Shown: positions 17,373 to 26,030 of the stretch, piece by piece | How the letters are laid out: every line of letters begins with the position of its first letter | Position numbering within the stretch: the first letter of the stretch is position 1 | Assembly: GCA_963726575.1 (NCBI GenBank) | Contig: CAVSCR010000005.1 | Location: 62,001-126,000, forward strand | Length of the DNA stretch: 64,000 nucleotides | Origin: CAVSCR01 sp963726575 | GTDB taxonomy: Bacteria > Actinomycetota > Actinomycetes > JAHEKZ01 | Direction of reading: 5' to 3' | The notes under the pieces: generated by a model | The model's database searches: none | Told to the model about the DNA's origin: nothing | The model's input: the letters and a program-made list of their open reading frames with translations, nothing else | Made by a program: the position numbers and the translations under genes

Positions 17373-17684
17373 TCAGGCCGCCGCCGAGTGGGTCAACACC
17401 TTTCGGGTCTCGCGCGTGGCCCAGACCCGGATCACGGCCACAGCCGCAGCGCTGAGGGCAGTGAACACCAGCACCTCTCCAAGTGAGACGTCATCGTCGT
17501 CGGCCCCCGGCGCCGACCTGCCCGTGGCCAGTCGCCAGCCGGCTTGAAGTGCGCGCTGCGCCGCGAAGCCGGCCGCGAGCGCTGCGAGGGTACCGGCCAT
17601 CTTGATCATCCGGTCGCTGCCCGCGTCCTCGCCGTGCTGCTGCGGTTCCTGCGCTGACGTGGCGGGCGTAGCACCGTCGCTCAT
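17373..17684 (-). CDS. DUF4235 small membrane protein
   Basis: A 103-residue protein with two predicted membrane helices, MIKMAGTLAALAAGFAAQRA (about residues 26-45) and a second at about 72-92 (EVLVFTALSAAAVAVIRVWA). This matches DUF4235, a short actinobacterial family of unknown function. The ATG at 17684 has a GGAGGA ribosome site and overlaps the stop of the DUF3093 gene by 4 bp, so the two are translationally coupled. It converges with the DUF4193 gene. Confidence 0.82.
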   Translation of the reverse strand: MSDGATPATSAQEPQQHGEDAGSDRMIKMAGTLAALAAGFAAQRALQAGWRLATGRSAPGADDDDVSLGEVLVFTALSAAAVAVIRVWATRETRKVLTHSAAA

Positions 17685-18226
17685 CGGGGTTCCTCCTCGG
17701 CGTTGGCCGCTGCCGGTGATGGCGCTGATGGTCGGCCGGCATCCCACTTTGCCGCATCGGCGATCGCGGCGGCCAGTCGAGCCGGGTGGCGGGTCGAGAC
17801 GAACCAGTACGGCGTGGGGTCGCGGTCGTCGGCCACGTCCAGACGGATCGCCGTCTTGACCCAGGCGCGCAGCACGACGAACGCGCGCGCATCGGCGTCG
17901 CGGCCACGCAGCCGGATGGCCGCTTCGCGATCGAGCACGACCGCGACTCCCAGGTACTGCCGCTCCAGGAAGACGCGACCCACTCGCAGTCCGGTCTCGT
18001 CCACGACGACCTCGATCGCGAGCACGATCAGACCCCAGCCTCCGACGCCGGCGACGACCGCGAACATGAGCCAGCCGACCCAGGCATGGATCGCGTAGCC
18101 GTAGGCGATCCCGAGCATCGCGCCGAGCGCGACGACCAGCAGCCAGCCCCACCACGGCACCCACAGCCGCTCGCGATAGACCGGCGCCATGGGCGGTACC
18201 CGGGGTTGCCCGACGTCGTACGACAC
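17681..18226 (-). CDS. DUF3093 membrane protein
   Basis: A 181-residue protein with two N-terminal helices (WVPWWGWLLVVALGAMLGIA and a second ending near WGLIVLAIEV), followed by a soluble PH-like domain with the conserved ending RAWVKTAIRLDVADDRDPTP then YWFVSTRHPARLAAAI. This is the DUF3093 pattern, the Rv2698 position in mycobacteria. Function is unknown. It is transcribed opposite to dut, as in other actinobacteria. Confidence 0.87.
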   Translation of the reverse strand: MSYDVGQPRVPPMAPVYRERLWVPWWGWLLVVALGAMLGIAYGYAIHAWVGWLMFAVVAGVGGWGLIVLAIEVVVDETGLRVGRVFLERQYLGVAVVLDREAAIRLRGRDADARAFVVLRAWVKTAIRLDVADDRDPTPYWFVSTRHPARLAAAIADAAKWDAGRPSAPSPAAANAEEEPR

Positions 18227-18276
18227 TGCTCCAGCGTCGCATCGAGGCTCGCCCGCCTGGTCGGTAGGGTCGAGCC

Positions 18277-18855
18277 GTGAGTCGCCGAGCCGTCGATCCT
18301 CCCGAGCACGCCAGCACTCCCGAACGCCATCCCGACGCGCCCGCGCCGGGTGAGCGGATCGGGTCGCACTACCGGGTCTGCTTCGGCTGCGGCCCTGAGC
18401 ACCCCACGGGTCTGCACATGGAGGTCACGGCAGGAGCCGGCTGCCGGATCCACGCCGAGTTCACCGTGACCGAGCACCACCAAGGGGCGCCCGGCCTGGC
18501 CCATGGCGGTCTCTTGAGTGCCGCGTTCGACGAAGCGTTGGGCGCAGTCACCTGGTTGCTGCACGTGCCGGCCGTCACCGGTCACCTGCAGACCGACTTC
18601 CGCCGACCGGTGCCGGTGGGGACGACGCTGTACATCACCGCGGAGTGCATCGCGATCGCCGGCCGCAAGATCTACAGCCGCGCGGTCGGACGCCTCGGTG
18701 CGCCGGACGGGCCGATCGGGGTCGAGGCGGCCGCTGTTTTCGTCGCGGTGCCGATCCAGCATTTCCGGGACAACGGACGGGCCGCGGACGTCGAGGCGTT
18801 CGTGAGCAGCGGCGACCGCGCGACAGTAGCCAGTGCCTTCGAGGTGAACCCGTGA
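18277..18855 (+). CDS. Hotdog-fold thioesterase (PaaI-like)
   Basis: A 192-residue protein with a PaaI-type hotdog domain: CFGCGPEHPTGLHMEV, then GAPGLAHGGLLSAAFDEALG, where the HGG(x)3-4 D/E pattern marks the active site, and TGHLQTDFRRPVPVGTTLYI. Such enzymes hydrolyse acyl-CoA thioesters; the substrate is unknown. Its TGA overlaps the GTG of dut by 4 bp, so the two are cotranslated. Confidence 0.85.
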   Translation: MSRRAVDPPEHASTPERHPDAPAPGERIGSHYRVCFGCGPEHPTGLHMEVTAGAGCRIHAEFTVTEHHQGAPGLAHGGLLSAAFDEALGAVTWLLHVPAVTGHLQTDFRRPVPVGTTLYITAECIAIAGRKIYSRAVGRLGAPDGPIGVEAAAVFVAVPIQHFRDNGRAADVEAFVSSGDRATVASAFEVNP

Positions 18856-19358
18856 CGGGGGACCCGGGCAGCTCCGACCACCTCGTCGACGTTCTTGTCC
18901 AGCGACTCGACGCCGACCTGCCGCTTCCGAGGTACGCACACCCCGGCGATGCCGGCGTCGACCTGCTCAGCACCATCGACGCGACGGTTGAGCCTGGCGC
19001 GCGCGCCCTTCTGCCGACCGGCTTGGCCATCGCGTTGCCCGCCGGGTTCGCGGCGTTCGTGCACCCGCGCTCGGGCTTGGCCATCCGCCATGGCCTCACG
19101 GTGGCGAATGCGCCGGGGACAGTCGACGCTGGGTATCGCGGGGAGATCAAGGTCGCCGTCGTGAACTTGGACCGTGACGCGGCAGTGGACGTACGCCGAG
19201 GCGACCGGATCGCTCAGCTCGTGGTGCAGCGCGTCGAGCAGGTGCGCTTCCACGAGGTGGAGGTGCTGCCCGGTTCCGCGCGCGGCGACGGCGGCTTCGG
19301 TTCCACGGGACGTTCGACGACCGACAAGGGCGCCGTGCCGGCGCCGCAGGGAGGCTGA
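18852..19358 (+). CDS. dut: Deoxyuridine 5'-triphosphate nucleotidohydrolase (dUTPase)
   Basis: Hydrolyses dUTP to dUMP and pyrophosphate, limiting uracil in DNA. The 168-residue trimeric-type protein shows motif 1 (HPGDAGVDLLS), motif 2 (HPRSGLAIRHG), motif 3 (GTVDAGYRGEIKVAVVN), motif 4 (RGDRIAQLVVQRV) and the C-terminal motif 5 (GDGGFGSTGRS). The GTG start at 18852 overlaps the upstream stop; the frame is open further upstream only as a shadow. It begins the conserved dut-DUF3710-OB-DUF3159 run. Confidence 0.94.
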   Translation: MTGDPGSSDHLVDVLVQRLDADLPLPRYAHPGDAGVDLLSTIDATVEPGARALLPTGLAIALPAGFAAFVHPRSGLAIRHGLTVANAPGTVDAGYRGEIKVAVVNLDRDAAVDVRRGDRIAQLVVQRVEQVRFHEVEVLPGSARGDGGFGSTGRSTTDKGAVPAPQGG

Positions 19359-19364
19359 CGCAGC

Positions 19365-20075
19365 GTGGCAAGGTTCGGGCGACGCCAGGACAAGAGCGAC
19401 GAGACCGATGGGTCCGACACGAGCCTCGATGCGGGTTCCGATGAGGCCCCCGACGCGTCGCCCGACGGGTCACCCGGCGCGCCAGCTTCGGTTCGTGCAG
19501 GACTCCCGACCGGCCCCCGCGACGCCTCCGACCCGGATCTGGATCCAGAGCAACCGCGGATCAACTTCGGTTCCCTGCTGGTACCGGGTGTCGACGGGAT
19601 GCAGGTGCGCGTCGACGCCGACGAAGCGGGCAATCTGATCGCGGTCACCGTCATGATCGAGGAGACCGCGATCCAGATGTCGGCTTTTGCCGCGCCGCGC
19701 TCCGGTGGCGTCTGGGACGAAATCCGCAGCGAGATCGCAGAGTCGATCAACGAGTCCGGCGGCAAGGCGCACGACGAAACCGGCCGCTTCGGGTCCGAAC
19801 TGTTGGCGCAGGTGCCGGTGACCCAACCCGACGGCAGCAGCTCCCTGGAGGCGATGCGATTCGTCGGGGGCGATGGGCCGCGCTGGTTCGCGCGCGGGCT
19901 GATCACCGGACCCGGGGCGCACGACCGGACTCAGGCAGGGCCGATCGAGGACCTGTTCGCCGGCGTCGTCGTCGACCGGGGAGACCATGCCGCGCCGCCG
20001 CGCGAGCCGCTCGTGCTCACCTTGCCGCCCGAAGTCGCCCAAGCGGTCGACGAGCCGGAGACCGACGCGGTCTAG
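19365..20075 (+). CDS. DUF3710 family protein
   Basis: A 236-residue actinobacterial protein always found beside dut. The first 55 or so residues are charged and disordered; the conserved core includes RINFGSLLVPGVDGMQVRVD and the middle segment GVWDEIRSEIAESINESGGK. No catalytic motif is evident and the role is unknown. The GTG start lies 6 bp after dut. Confidence 0.87.
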   Translation: MARFGRRQDKSDETDGSDTSLDAGSDEAPDASPDGSPGAPASVRAGLPTGPRDASDPDLDPEQPRINFGSLLVPGVDGMQVRVDADEAGNLIAVTVMIEETAIQMSAFAAPRSGGVWDEIRSEIAESINESGGKAHDETGRFGSELLAQVPVTQPDGSSSLEAMRFVGGDGPRWFARGLITGPGAHDRTQAGPIEDLFAGVVVDRGDHAAPPREPLVLTLPPEVAQAVDEPETDAV

Positions 20076-20084
20076 CCTGGGGAC

Positions 20085-20465
20085 ATGTCTGATCCCTCCG
20101 ACCAAGGCCTCCTCGGTCGGTTGAACGTCTTCGGCCGTACCGCTGGCGAGGTCGACGCCGCCGAGCTGCGCGAGCAGGCGGCCGGCCTCGGCTGCGTCTC
20201 CATCGCGCAGGCTCCGCTGGCGCAGCCCGTGGTGATCACCGGTCGGGTGCGTCAGGTGGTGCTGCGTCCTCGCGCCGGTGTACCTGCTCTGAGTGCCGAG
20301 GTGTTCGACGGGAGCCAGGGCCTGAACCTGGTGTGGTTGGGACGACGTCGGATCCGCGGGATCACGCCCGGTCGCACCCTCGTGGCGCGCGGCCGGATCA
20401 CCCGACAAGACGGGCATCTGACGATGTTCAACCCGCAGTACGAGCTGCGCCCGGCGGGGGAGTGA
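20085..20465 (+). CDS. OB-fold nucleic-acid-binding protein
   Basis: A 126-residue protein in which residues about 45-122 form an OB-fold of the tRNA_anti/RecG-wedge type (VITGRVRQVVLRPRAGVPAL, then GLNLVWLGRRRIRGITPGRT and LTMFNPQYEL). It probably binds single-stranded nucleic acid, but the partner is not known. Its TGA overlaps the GTG of the following DUF3159 gene by 4 bp. Confidence 0.85.
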   Translation: MSDPSDQGLLGRLNVFGRTAGEVDAAELREQAAGLGCVSIAQAPLAQPVVITGRVRQVVLRPRAGVPALSAEVFDGSQGLNLVWLGRRRIRGITPGRTLVARGRITRQDGHLTMFNPQYELRPAGE

Positions 20466-21166
20466 GCAGCGGCCGCGAGCTCGCCGGCGTCGACATCGCG
20501 GCTGCGATCGGTGGGCGTCGCGGGCTGTTCGACTCCGGCTTCCCTGGCTTGGTCTTCGCACTCGCATACGCCGCGGGCAACGCGTGGTGGCCAGAGCAGG
20601 AACTGCGGATGGCCCTGGTCGCGGCGGTCGGTACGGCTGCGTTGTTGGCGGCGATCCGGGTCGTGCGCCACGAGGACCGCCGCCAGACCGTCTACGGCCT
20701 CGTGGGCGTCGGAGTCGCTGCGCTTGTCGCTGGATCGACCGGGAACGCCGTCAACTTCTACGTACCGGGGCTGCTGATCCAGGCCGCCTACGGCTTGGCC
20801 CTGCTCGTTTCGATCCTGATCGGCTGGCCCCTGGTCGGCGTGATCGCGGGACCGCTGCTCGGCGAGGGCTCGACCTGGCGTGACGACCGGTCGCGACGGC
20901 GCCTCTACACGCGGCTCAGCTGGCTCTGGACCCTGATGTTCTTGGTCCGACTGCTCGTGCAGTTCCCGCTGTACCGTGCCGACGCCGTGGTGGCGCTGGG
21001 CCTGACCCGCCTGGTCATGGGGTGGCCGCTCTACCTGTTGGTCGGCTTCGTCACCTACGCCGCCATCCGACGGGCGCCTCCGCTCCCGGTGCATCTCTGC
21101 GATGCCGACGCCGACGCCGACGCCGACGCGGAGCCGGATCCGGAGCCGGACTCCGGCCACGCCTGA
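20462..21166 (+). CDS. DUF3159 membrane protein
   Basis: A 234-residue protein with about five or six hydrophobic helices. The DUF3159 core begins GGRRGLFDSGFPGLVFALAY and includes GWPLVGVIAGPLLGEGSTWR and RLSWLWTLMFLVRLLVQFPL. It may be a transporter-like or channel-like protein; function is unknown. The C-terminus is an Asp-Ala/Glu-Pro repeat. Translationally coupled to the OB-fold gene. Confidence 0.85.
   Translation: MSSGRELAGVDIAAAIGGRRGLFDSGFPGLVFALAYAAGNAWWPEQELRMALVAAVGTAALLAAIRVVRHEDRRQTVYGLVGVGVAALVAGSTGNAVNFYVPGLLIQAAYGLALLVSILIGWPLVGVIAGPLLGEGSTWRDDRSRRRLYTRLSWLWTLMFLVRLLVQFPLYRADAVVALGLTRLVMGWPLYLLVGFVTYAAIRRAPPLPVHLCDADADADADAEPDPEPDSGHA
21101..21130 (+). repeat. Five tandem Asp-Ala hexanucleotide repeats
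   Basis: GAYGCS-type units (mainly GACGCC) run five times in frame and encode (Asp-Ala)5 at the end of the DUF3159 protein, followed by an Asp/Glu-Pro tail. Copy number is likely to vary by slippage without breaking the frame. Confidence 0.8.
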
Positions 21167-21187
21167 CCCGACGCACCAGCGGGGCTG

Positions 21188-22423
21188 TCACGTGGTCCGG
21201 GATCGCTCCTGGTTGAGCCACAGGGTCGAGGAGGCAGGCGTCATCGTCGCGCGCACCACGTCGAGCAGATCGCTGACGACCGAATCAGCGTCGATGTCGT
21301 TCCTGAGTCCGGTGACGAACGCGTCGGCCGTGCGTTGTGCGTCGTAGCGACTGCGGTTGAACCGGCGGTCCACGATGCGTTGCACGCGTACGAGAACCGG
21401 CCGGAAGACAGCAGCCGCCGTGAGCGTGGCGGCTGCCACCGACAGCGACGACGATGAAGGGAACAGGCGCGAGGCGGCTGTCACCACGCCGATGTAGACG
21501 CCGATCACCACTGCGGTGACGACCAGGTAGGACGTGGTGCGACTGAGCAGGCGGTCGATGTCGTACAGGTGATAGCGCAAGATCCCCACGCCGATGGTCA
21601 CGGGCACGGCGGCCACCCCGATGAAGCCGGTGGACAGCATCCTGAGGAGGGGCTGCGAGGACTGGTTGAACGACAGGGCCAGGGCGAGGCCGACGACGCC
21701 GATGACGGCGCCGCTGGCCAGCCATTTCAACTGCGCCTGACGCACCGGTGTGGCGGCGCGGTACGTGAGGAACTGGCGCACCACCCAGGACAGGGCGAGG
21801 AGCACGTACGCCAGGAACAGACCGGCACCGATGCTGGCCACCAGACCGTGCTGCGTGGTCCCGCTCAAGGTCTCCAGCTCCCCGGACGCGTCGACCCGCA
21901 CCGGATGGACCGTGAAGGCACTGACATCTTTGACGGCGGTCCCGATCACCAGGGCGGCGCAAACCGCGACGTAGGCCCACACCGTCCATCGCCAACGCCC
22001 GGACGGCACCACGCCGTCGGGGTACAACAAGATCGGCAACGGCAGCAGCAGAACGAGCGCGATCCACAGCTGTGTCGACGCCACGGCCAGACGCGCCAGG
22101 GGAAGTCCCGGATGGTCGAACCGGAAGGCGAGGACGGCGTACAGGCCCGCCGTTCCACTCAACGTGTACAGCACGTAGAGCACGACCATGACCCAGCCGA
22201 CCGGGTTCCGTGGTTGCCGGCGAACGATGAGCAAGCCCACCACGGCGAACGGTATGAACAACGCCGCCGAGCTGAGCCAGCCTCCGGTCTGGTGGACCGC
22301 AACCGACAGCGGCGCCCCGGCAGCGGTCAGCAGCACCACCGCCAACAGCAGGAGGGTCCAGGCCCAGTCGGCGGACCGGCCCGGCGTCGGTGCCTGCGTC
22401 GCAGCCGAGCGGAGACGTCGCAT
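21188..22423 (-). CDS. Polytopic membrane protein resembling a sensor-kinase input module
   Basis: A 411-residue protein with about nine or ten hydrophobic helices, then ILRYHLYDIDRLLSRTTSYL and the cytoplasmic segment IVDRRFNRSRYDAQRTADAF. These motifs are typical of actinobacterial membrane sensors related to histidine kinases with 7TM-like input domains, yet no HATPase or His-box domain follows, so it is a sensor-like protein without a kinase. It sits inside the usually unbroken DUF3159-ceoC block on the opposite strand, which suggests a later insertion. Function is unknown. Confidence 0.75.
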   Translation of the reverse strand: MRRLRSAATQAPTPGRSADWAWTLLLLAVVLLTAAGAPLSVAVHQTGGWLSSAALFIPFAVVGLLIVRRQPRNPVGWVMVVLYVLYTLSGTAGLYAVLAFRFDHPGLPLARLAVASTQLWIALVLLLPLPILLYPDGVVPSGRWRWTVWAYVAVCAALVIGTAVKDVSAFTVHPVRVDASGELETLSGTTQHGLVASIGAGLFLAYVLLALSWVVRQFLTYRAATPVRQAQLKWLASGAVIGVVGLALALSFNQSSQPLLRMLSTGFIGVAAVPVTIGVGILRYHLYDIDRLLSRTTSYLVVTAVVIGVYIGVVTAASRLFPSSSSLSVAAATLTAAAVFRPVLVRVQRIVDRRFNRSRYDAQRTADAFVTGLRNDIDADSVVSDLLDVVRATMTPASSTLWLNQERSRTT

Positions 22424-22499
22424 GTGGCCCCAGTCGTCCAGCCCCCGACGTTGCCGACCCTAGCCAGCCACCGTTCCGAGAGCGTTACGGCGGAGGTCC

Positions 22500-23159
22500 C
22501 TAGACCTGTGGGACCACGATCTCCTGCAGCTCGGCCTCGGCCTCGGGGGCGGCGACGAACAACAGCTCGTCGCCGTGCTCCAACGGGTCGTCCTTGGTGG
22601 GCACGATCACCCGGCGGTCGCGCATGATCGCCACCAGCGCCACGTCGACCGGCCAGGTGAGGTCACCGAGTCGGCTTCCCACGACCGGGGACTCGGCGGG
22701 CAGGGTGATCTCCACCAGGTTCGCCTCGCCCTGTTCGAACTCCATCAGGCGCACGACGTCGCCGATGCTGACTGCCTCTTCGACCAGCGCCGACAACATG
22801 CGCGGTGTCGAGACCGCGACGTCAACGCCCCAGGCCTCGGTGAACAGCCACTCGTTCTTGGGGTGGTTGACCCGGGCGACCACCCGCGGAACCCCGTACT
22901 CCGTCTTGGCCAGCAGTGAGACGACGAGGTTGACCTTGTCGTCACCGGTGGCGGCGATCGCCACCTGACAGTCCTGCAGGCGTGCTTCGTCCAGGGAGGC
23001 GATCTCGCAGGCGTCGCCGAGCAGCCACTGCGCTCCCACCATGTCGGCCCGGAAGTTGCCGGAGTCCTCGTCGATCAGCAGCACGTCGTGGTGATGGGCC
23101 AGCAGCTCACCGGCAATCGACCGTCCGACCTTGCCGGCTCCGGCGATGGCGATCCGCAT
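22500..23159 (-). CDS. ceoC: TrkA-type potassium uptake regulator, second copy (CeoC-like)
   Basis: A 219-residue cytosolic subunit with an N-terminal RCK/TrkA-N Rossmann domain (MRIAIAGAGKVGRSIAGELL and acidic LLIDEDSG that binds NAD(H)) and a TrkA-C domain (ESPVVGSRLGDLTWPVDVAL). It gates a K+ translocator in response to dinucleotides. The start ATG overlaps the ceoB stop by 1 bp, and the ceoB-ceoC order matches mycobacteria. No TrkH/TrkG channel gene is present in the window. Confidence 0.9.
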   Translation of the reverse strand: MRIAIAGAGKVGRSIAGELLAHHHDVLLIDEDSGNFRADMVGAQWLLGDACEIASLDEARLQDCQVAIAATGDDKVNLVVSLLAKTEYGVPRVVARVNHPKNEWLFTEAWGVDVAVSTPRMLSALVEEAVSIGDVVRLMEFEQGEANLVEITLPAESPVVGSRLGDLTWPVDVALVAIMRDRRVIVPTKDDPLEHGDELLFVAAPEAEAELQEIVVPQV

Positions 23160-23821
23160 CAGCGCGCCTCCGGTTCCCGGTCGAGGGCCGCGGACGCCGC
23201 GGAAGCATCGGCATCGGTGGTGAGGGCGTGAACCACGTCGCCCTCCTGCAGGACCGTGTCCGGCCCGATCAGCAGTCCCTCGCCCAGCCGGGTCAGGAAG
23301 GCCAGGCGCACGCCCGTCTCGCTGCTCAGTCGGGCCACCCGCTCGCCGATCCAGGCCGGGTTCACTGGCACCTCCGCGAGCAGAACGTGCCCGCTCGGGT
23401 CGCGGTACTCCTCGTGCATCGCCTCGGGCAGGATCCGGCGCAGCATCTGGTCGGCCGTCCACCGGACCGTGGCCACGGTCGGGATCCCGAGGCGCTGGTA
23501 GATCTCGGCTCGCCGCGGGTCGTAGATCCGGGCGACCACCTTGTCGATCCCGAAGGTCTCGCGCGCGACCCGTGCCGAGACGATGTTGGAGTTGTCGCCG
23601 CTGCTCACGGCGACGAAGGCGTCGGCCTTGTCGATGCCGGCCTCCCGGAGGGTGTCGCGGTCGAAGCCGACACCGACGACCGTGCGTCCGGTAAAGGTGG
23701 GGCCGAGCTTGCGAAACGACTCCGGGTCCTGGTCGATGACCGCCACGGAGTGTCCGGAGTCGTCGAGGGTGTGGGCGATGCTCGAGCCGACCCGGCCACA
23801 CCCCATGATCACTACGTGCAC
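23159..23821 (-). CDS. ceoB: TrkA-type potassium uptake regulator, first copy (CeoB-like)
   Basis: A 220-residue TrkA protein: MHVVIMGCGRVGSSIAHTLD (Rossmann glycines), acidic AVIDQDPESFRKL, and a TrkA-C domain near residue 140 (SGHVLLAEVPVNPAWIGERV). First gene of the ceoB-ceoC pair, divergent from the amino-acid permease across 83 bp. It probably forms a hetero-oligomeric regulatory ring with CeoC. Confidence 0.9.
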   Translation of the reverse strand: MHVVIMGCGRVGSSIAHTLDDSGHSVAVIDQDPESFRKLGPTFTGRTVVGVGFDRDTLREAGIDKADAFVAVSSGDNSNIVSARVARETFGIDKVVARIYDPRRAEIYQRLGIPTVATVRWTADQMLRRILPEAMHEEYRDPSGHVLLAEVPVNPAWIGERVARLSSETGVRLAFLTRLGEGLLIGPDTVLQEGDVVHALTTDADASAASAALDREPEAR

Positions 23822-23904
23822 GAGGGTTCACGCTACTAGGGCTGAGGCGACCTCGCGGCACAGGTCGTCCGCGTTCACTCCTGCGACCACTAGCATCGGC
23901 GCAC

Positions 23905-26022
23905 GTGGCCAACGTGACGTCGGGCGTCAAGCGCATCCTGGTGGGGCGGGCCCTGCGCAGCGACCGGCTCAGCGAGACGTTGCTGCCCAAGCGGATCGCC
24001 CTGCCGGTGTTCGCCAGCGACGCCGTCTCGTCCAACGCCTACGCCACGCAGGAAATCCTGCTGGTGCTCGCCATCGGCGGATTCAGCTACTACCGGTTCG
24101 CCCCATGGGTGGCCGGGGCGGTGGTCCTGGTCTTCGCGACCGTGGTCGCCTCGTACCGGCAGAACGTCCACGCCTATCCCAGCGGCGGTGGCGACTACGA
24201 GGTGGTCACCACCAACCTGGGCAAGAACGCGGGGTTGGTGGTCGCGAGCGCGCTGCTGGTCGACTACGTGATGACGGTGGCCGTGTCGATCGCCTCGGCC
24301 GTGGACAACCTCGCGTCTCAGTGGCAACCGCTGGTCGCCCACCAGGTGGTGGCCTCGCTGGTGCTGATCGCGCTCATCGCCTTCATGAACCTACGCGGTG
24401 TCCGCGAGTCCGGTACGGCCTTCGCCGTGCCGACGTACGCCTTCATCGTCTCCATCTACTTCATGCTGGCCTGGGCCGTCGTCCGCATCGCACTGGGGGG
24501 CACGATCCAGGCCGAGAGCGCGGATTGGACGATCGTGGCGTCCGGCTCGTTCACCGGTCTCGCGGTGGGCTTCCTGGTCATGCGGTCGTTCGCCTCGGGT
24601 ACCACTGCGCTGACCGGCGTCGAGGCCATCAGCAACGGTGTCCCTGCGTTCCAGAAGCCGAAGTCCAAGAACGCGGCCACGACCTTGCTGCTGCTGGGCG
24701 TGATCTCGATGTCCATGTTCGCAGGCATCACGTGGCTCGCGCTGTACACCAACGTCAAGGTCACCGACAACGACGCCGACCTGATCGGTCTGCCGCCCGG
24801 GCAGTCGCAGAAGACCGTAATTGCGCAAGTGGCGAACGCTGTCTTCAGCAACGCACCCGTGCTCGCCTACGTCGTGTCGATCCTGACAGCGATGATCCTG
24901 GTGCTCGCTGCGAACACCGCGTTCAACGGCTTCCCCGTGCTGGGCTCGATCCTTGCTCGCGACGGGTACCTGCCCCGCCAGCTGCACACCCGTGGCGACC
25001 GACTGGCGTTCAGCAACGGCATCGTCTTCCTGGCGTCGGCCGCCGCCATCTTGATCTACGTCTTCAACTCCGACGTCAGCAAGCTGATCCAGCTCTACAT
25101 CGTGGGCGTCTTCGTCTCGTTCACGTTCAGCCAGCTGGGCATGGTGCGGCACTGGACCCGCCTGCTGCGCACCGAGCTCGACCCGGCCGCTCGGCGTCAC
25201 ATGATGCGCTCACGGGTCATCAACTTCTTCGGCATGTGCATGACCGGCACCGTGCTCACCATGGTGCTGGTGACCAAGTTCGTGCGTGGGGCGTGGCTGG
25301 CGATCGTCTTCATGATCGTGCTGTTCAGCTTGATGAAGGGAATCCGGCGTCACTACGACAAGGTGGCGATCGAGCTGGAGGCGGATGAGGCGTCGGTGAT
25401 GCTGCCGTCGCGGATCCACGCTGTAGTGCTGTTGTCGAAGCTGCACAAGCCGGCGCTTCGGGCTCTGGCCTACGCCCGTGCGTCGCGTCCGGCCACCCTG
25501 GAGGCGCTCACAGTGAACGTCGAGCCGGCGGAGACCGAGACCCTCATCCGGGAATGGGAGGCTGCGGACATCCCGGTGCGGCTGAAGGTGCTGGAGTCCC
25601 CGTACCGCGAGATCACGCGTCCGGTGGTCGACTACGTCAAGAGTCTGCGTGCTGCGAGTCCTCGCGACATCGTCGATGTCTACATCCCCGAATACGTCGT
25701 TGGTCGTTGGTGGGAGACGCTCTTGCACAACCAGAGTGCGTTGCGCCTGAAGACCCGCCTGCGGTTCACCCCCGGTGTCGTCGTCGTGTCGGTGCCGTAC
25801 CAGCTGCACTCGGCGGCCGCGGCCGCGCAACGACCCGAGGGATTCGGCGCCGGTGCCGTGCGCCGCGGCGAGCCAACGCCGGAGGTCGCCGAGAAGATCG
25901 TCGCCAAGTCGCTGCGCCGCGATCGCCGCCGCGCGGCCAAGGACGAGGTCGCCCAGGGGCAAACCGTCGGTGACGTCTCGCCGGACGGTGACGACGTGTC
26001 GGATCCGGGGGCAGCGCCCTGA
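23905..26022 (+). CDS. APC-superfamily amino acid / K+ permease-like protein
   Basis: A 705-residue membrane protein. About twelve helices (residues 40-480) include the APC-type first helix FASDAVSSNAYATQEILLVL and the later TTALTGVEAISNGVPAFQKP. The C-terminal 200 or so residues are soluble and include LEALTVNVEPAETETLIREW. This is the Rv2690c-type permease always paired with the ceoB/ceoC genes. The substrate is not established; given the TrkA neighbours, K+ or amino-acid symport is possible. Confidence 0.88.
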   Translation: MANVTSGVKRILVGRALRSDRLSETLLPKRIALPVFASDAVSSNAYATQEILLVLAIGGFSYYRFAPWVAGAVVLVFATVVASYRQNVHAYPSGGGDYEVVTTNLGKNAGLVVASALLVDYVMTVAVSIASAVDNLASQWQPLVAHQVVASLVLIALIAFMNLRGVRESGTAFAVPTYAFIVSIYFMLAWAVVRIALGGTIQAESADWTIVASGSFTGLAVGFLVMRSFASGTTALTGVEAISNGVPAFQKPKSKNAATTLLLLGVISMSMFAGITWLALYTNVKVTDNDADLIGLPPGQSQKTVIAQVANAVFSNAPVLAYVVSILTAMILVLAANTAFNGFPVLGSILARDGYLPRQLHTRGDRLAFSNGIVFLASAAAILIYVFNSDVSKLIQLYIVGVFVSFTFSQLGMVRHWTRLLRTELDPAARRHMMRSRVINFFGMCMTGTVLTMVLVTKFVRGAWLAIVFMIVLFSLMKGIRRHYDKVAIELEADEASVMLPSRIHAVVLLSKLHKPALRALAYARASRPATLEALTVNVEPAETETLIREWEAADIPVRLKVLESPYREITRPVVDYVKSLRAASPRDIVDVYIPEYVVGRWWETLLHNQSALRLKTRLRFTPGVVVVSVPYQLHSAAAAAQRPEGFGAGAVRRGEPTPEVAEKIVAKSLRRDRRRAAKDEVAQGQTVGDVSPDGDDVSDPGAAP

Positions 26023-26030
26023 GTCCGGCC

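Noticed and set aside
23541..25388. Forward open frame of 615 codons over ceoB and the permease
   Set aside because: Out-of-frame shadow of the permease gene; translation is Arg/Gly-rich without motifs.
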